Source: Brevinema_A sp051647535
GTDB lineage: Bacteria > Spirochaetota > Brevinematia > Brevinematales > Brevinemataceae
DNA length: 20,037 bases
Direction of reading: 5' to 3'
Assembly: GCA_051647535.1 (NCBI GenBank)
Contig: JBOFEA010000022.1
Location: 1 to 20,037 of the forward strand
The notes under the pieces are model-generated. The model did not search any database, was not told where the DNA came from, and saw only the letters and a list, made by a program, of their open reading frames with translations. The translations under genes and the position numbers were made by a program. Below are positions 19,581-20,037 of the stretch, one piece after another. Numbering within the stretch: the first letter of the stretch is position 1; each line of letters starts with the position of its first letter.

Positions 19581-20037
19581 TTAAATTTGACGTCCGATCA
19601 CTACTCCATCAAAAATAAACTGACCATTTACAATTTCAATGGTGACAACCGTCATCAATTGATTTCCATCTCTCATTACAACGTCACTCTCAAACATAGC
19701 CTTAGTAGCCGATTCTATCTGCATTTGATACCGAGACCTAGATTCAATATAAGAAACTCCAGATTCAGGATCAGAACTGTTCACCGAAAACAGTAGCCTA
19801 CTTTTTTCACCAACACTACTTACCCAAGTCGGGATTGTATCATTTTTCTTTAACTTGAAGCTCTTCCCGAAGTATGAACCAATGTAAACATCTTTAACAA
19901 CTTCATATTTTTTTGAAAATAATGCTATAAATTTTTCTCTATCTTCTTGAGATACTCCAGACCCTTCAGACCCTGAAGACTCTTGTCCGATCACTACTCC
20001 ATTAAAAATAAACTGACCATTTACAATTTCAATGGTG
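19581..20037 (-). CDS. Protein with at least two A modules (tandem family member 3), cut by the right edge
   Basis: The minus-strand frame ending at 19581 is open all the way to the right edge, 152 codons, so its true start lies outside the window. It ends with a complete module A (DREKFIALFSKKYEVVKDVY to VTIEIVNGQFIFDGVVIG). Immediately before this, after the linker QESSGSEGSGVSQE, the same closing sequence is already present (TIEIVNGQFIFNGVVIG), which shows that another A module precedes it. The GTG at 19994 inside this junction is therefore a valine codon, not a start. The two closing sequences are 393 bp (131 codons) apart and 52 of 53 bases are identical. The module matches the A half of the neighbouring lipoprotein (IRIVDGELSFGSVVIA). 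No signal peptide can be seen because the N-terminus is missing. Confidence 0.8.
   Translation of the reverse strand, partial: TIEIVNGQFIFNGVVIGQESSGSEGSGVSQEDREKFIALFSKKYEVVKDVYIGSYFGKSFKLKKNDTIPTWVSSVGEKSRLLFSVNSSDPESGVSYIESRSRYQMQIESATKAMFESDVVMRDGNQLMTVVTIEIVNGQFIFDGVVIGRQI
19592..19644. repeat. 53-bp near-identical direct repeat, first copy (partner 19985-20037)
   Basis: Bases 19592-19644 and 19985-20037 differ only at one position (C against T) and lie 393 bp apart in the same reading frame. They encode the end of two successive A modules. The second copy is cut by the window edge, so the repeat may be longer. Confidence 0.95.
19985..20037. repeat. 53-bp near-identical direct repeat, second copy
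   Basis: Second copy of the repeat at 19592-19644, in frame in the same gene, running into the right window edge. Confidence 0.95.

Overview
The window is a strongly AT-rich stretch of bacterial chromosome using the standard code, with TGA as a stop. Most proteins carry a lipoprotein signal peptide with a loose lipobox (LTSC, FGSC, VVSC, LNSC, LSSC, TVGC). Many N-terminal lipoproteins, low GC, large decayed intergenic stretches and homopolymer tracts together suggest a host-associated spirochaete, possibly a Brevinema-like lineage. That placement is an inference from style, not from a marker gene. All intact genes except one lie on the minus strand.

Left part (1-6245) is accessory and partly decayed. 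It holds the 5' end of a lipoprotein gene cut by the left edge (1-120), a long gene-poor stretch, a small lipoprotein gene (1409-1975) with a fully consensus promoter and an 11-base C/G run upstream of it, and a polytopic membrane protein of GT-C glycosyltransferase style whose frame is broken at a 6-base homopolymer (2329-4091). Then come about 2 kb without an intact gene, including what looks like a decayed minus-strand gene (4512-5124).

Middle part (5989-15505). The only intact plus-strand gene encodes a secreted or surface GH19 chitinase lipoprotein with two chitin-binding CBM5/12-like modules, behind a consensus promoter and a leader of about 220 nt. It converges, across a shared 24-bp terminator hairpin, on a two-gene minus-strand unit made of a YtcJ-type amidohydrolase followed by a PotD-like polyamine-type binding lipoprotein. 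Next are pyruvate kinase and, 36 nt upstream of it on the same strand, a two-TM sensor-like protein with seven acidic 22-residue repeats and a GAF-like C-terminus. A remnant of a short-chain dehydrogenase C-terminus with its own terminator follows.

Right part (15614-20037). TrhO (rhodanese-type tRNA uridine hydroxylase) and an inositol-monophosphatase-family enzyme form a probable housekeeping pair. They are followed by a tandem array of at least three related lipoprotein genes built from two exchangeable modules, here called A and B: B alone, A+B, and A+A (open to the right edge). Similar terminator hairpins sit behind each of the three genes, which points to duplication of whole gene units. 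This modular lipoprotein array, with the homopolymer-associated genes on the left, is the most interesting content of the window: it looks like a surface-protein repertoire able to vary by recombination and slippage. Nothing seen here is a CRISPR array, a tRNA/rRNA gene, an intact transposon or a recognisable riboswitch.
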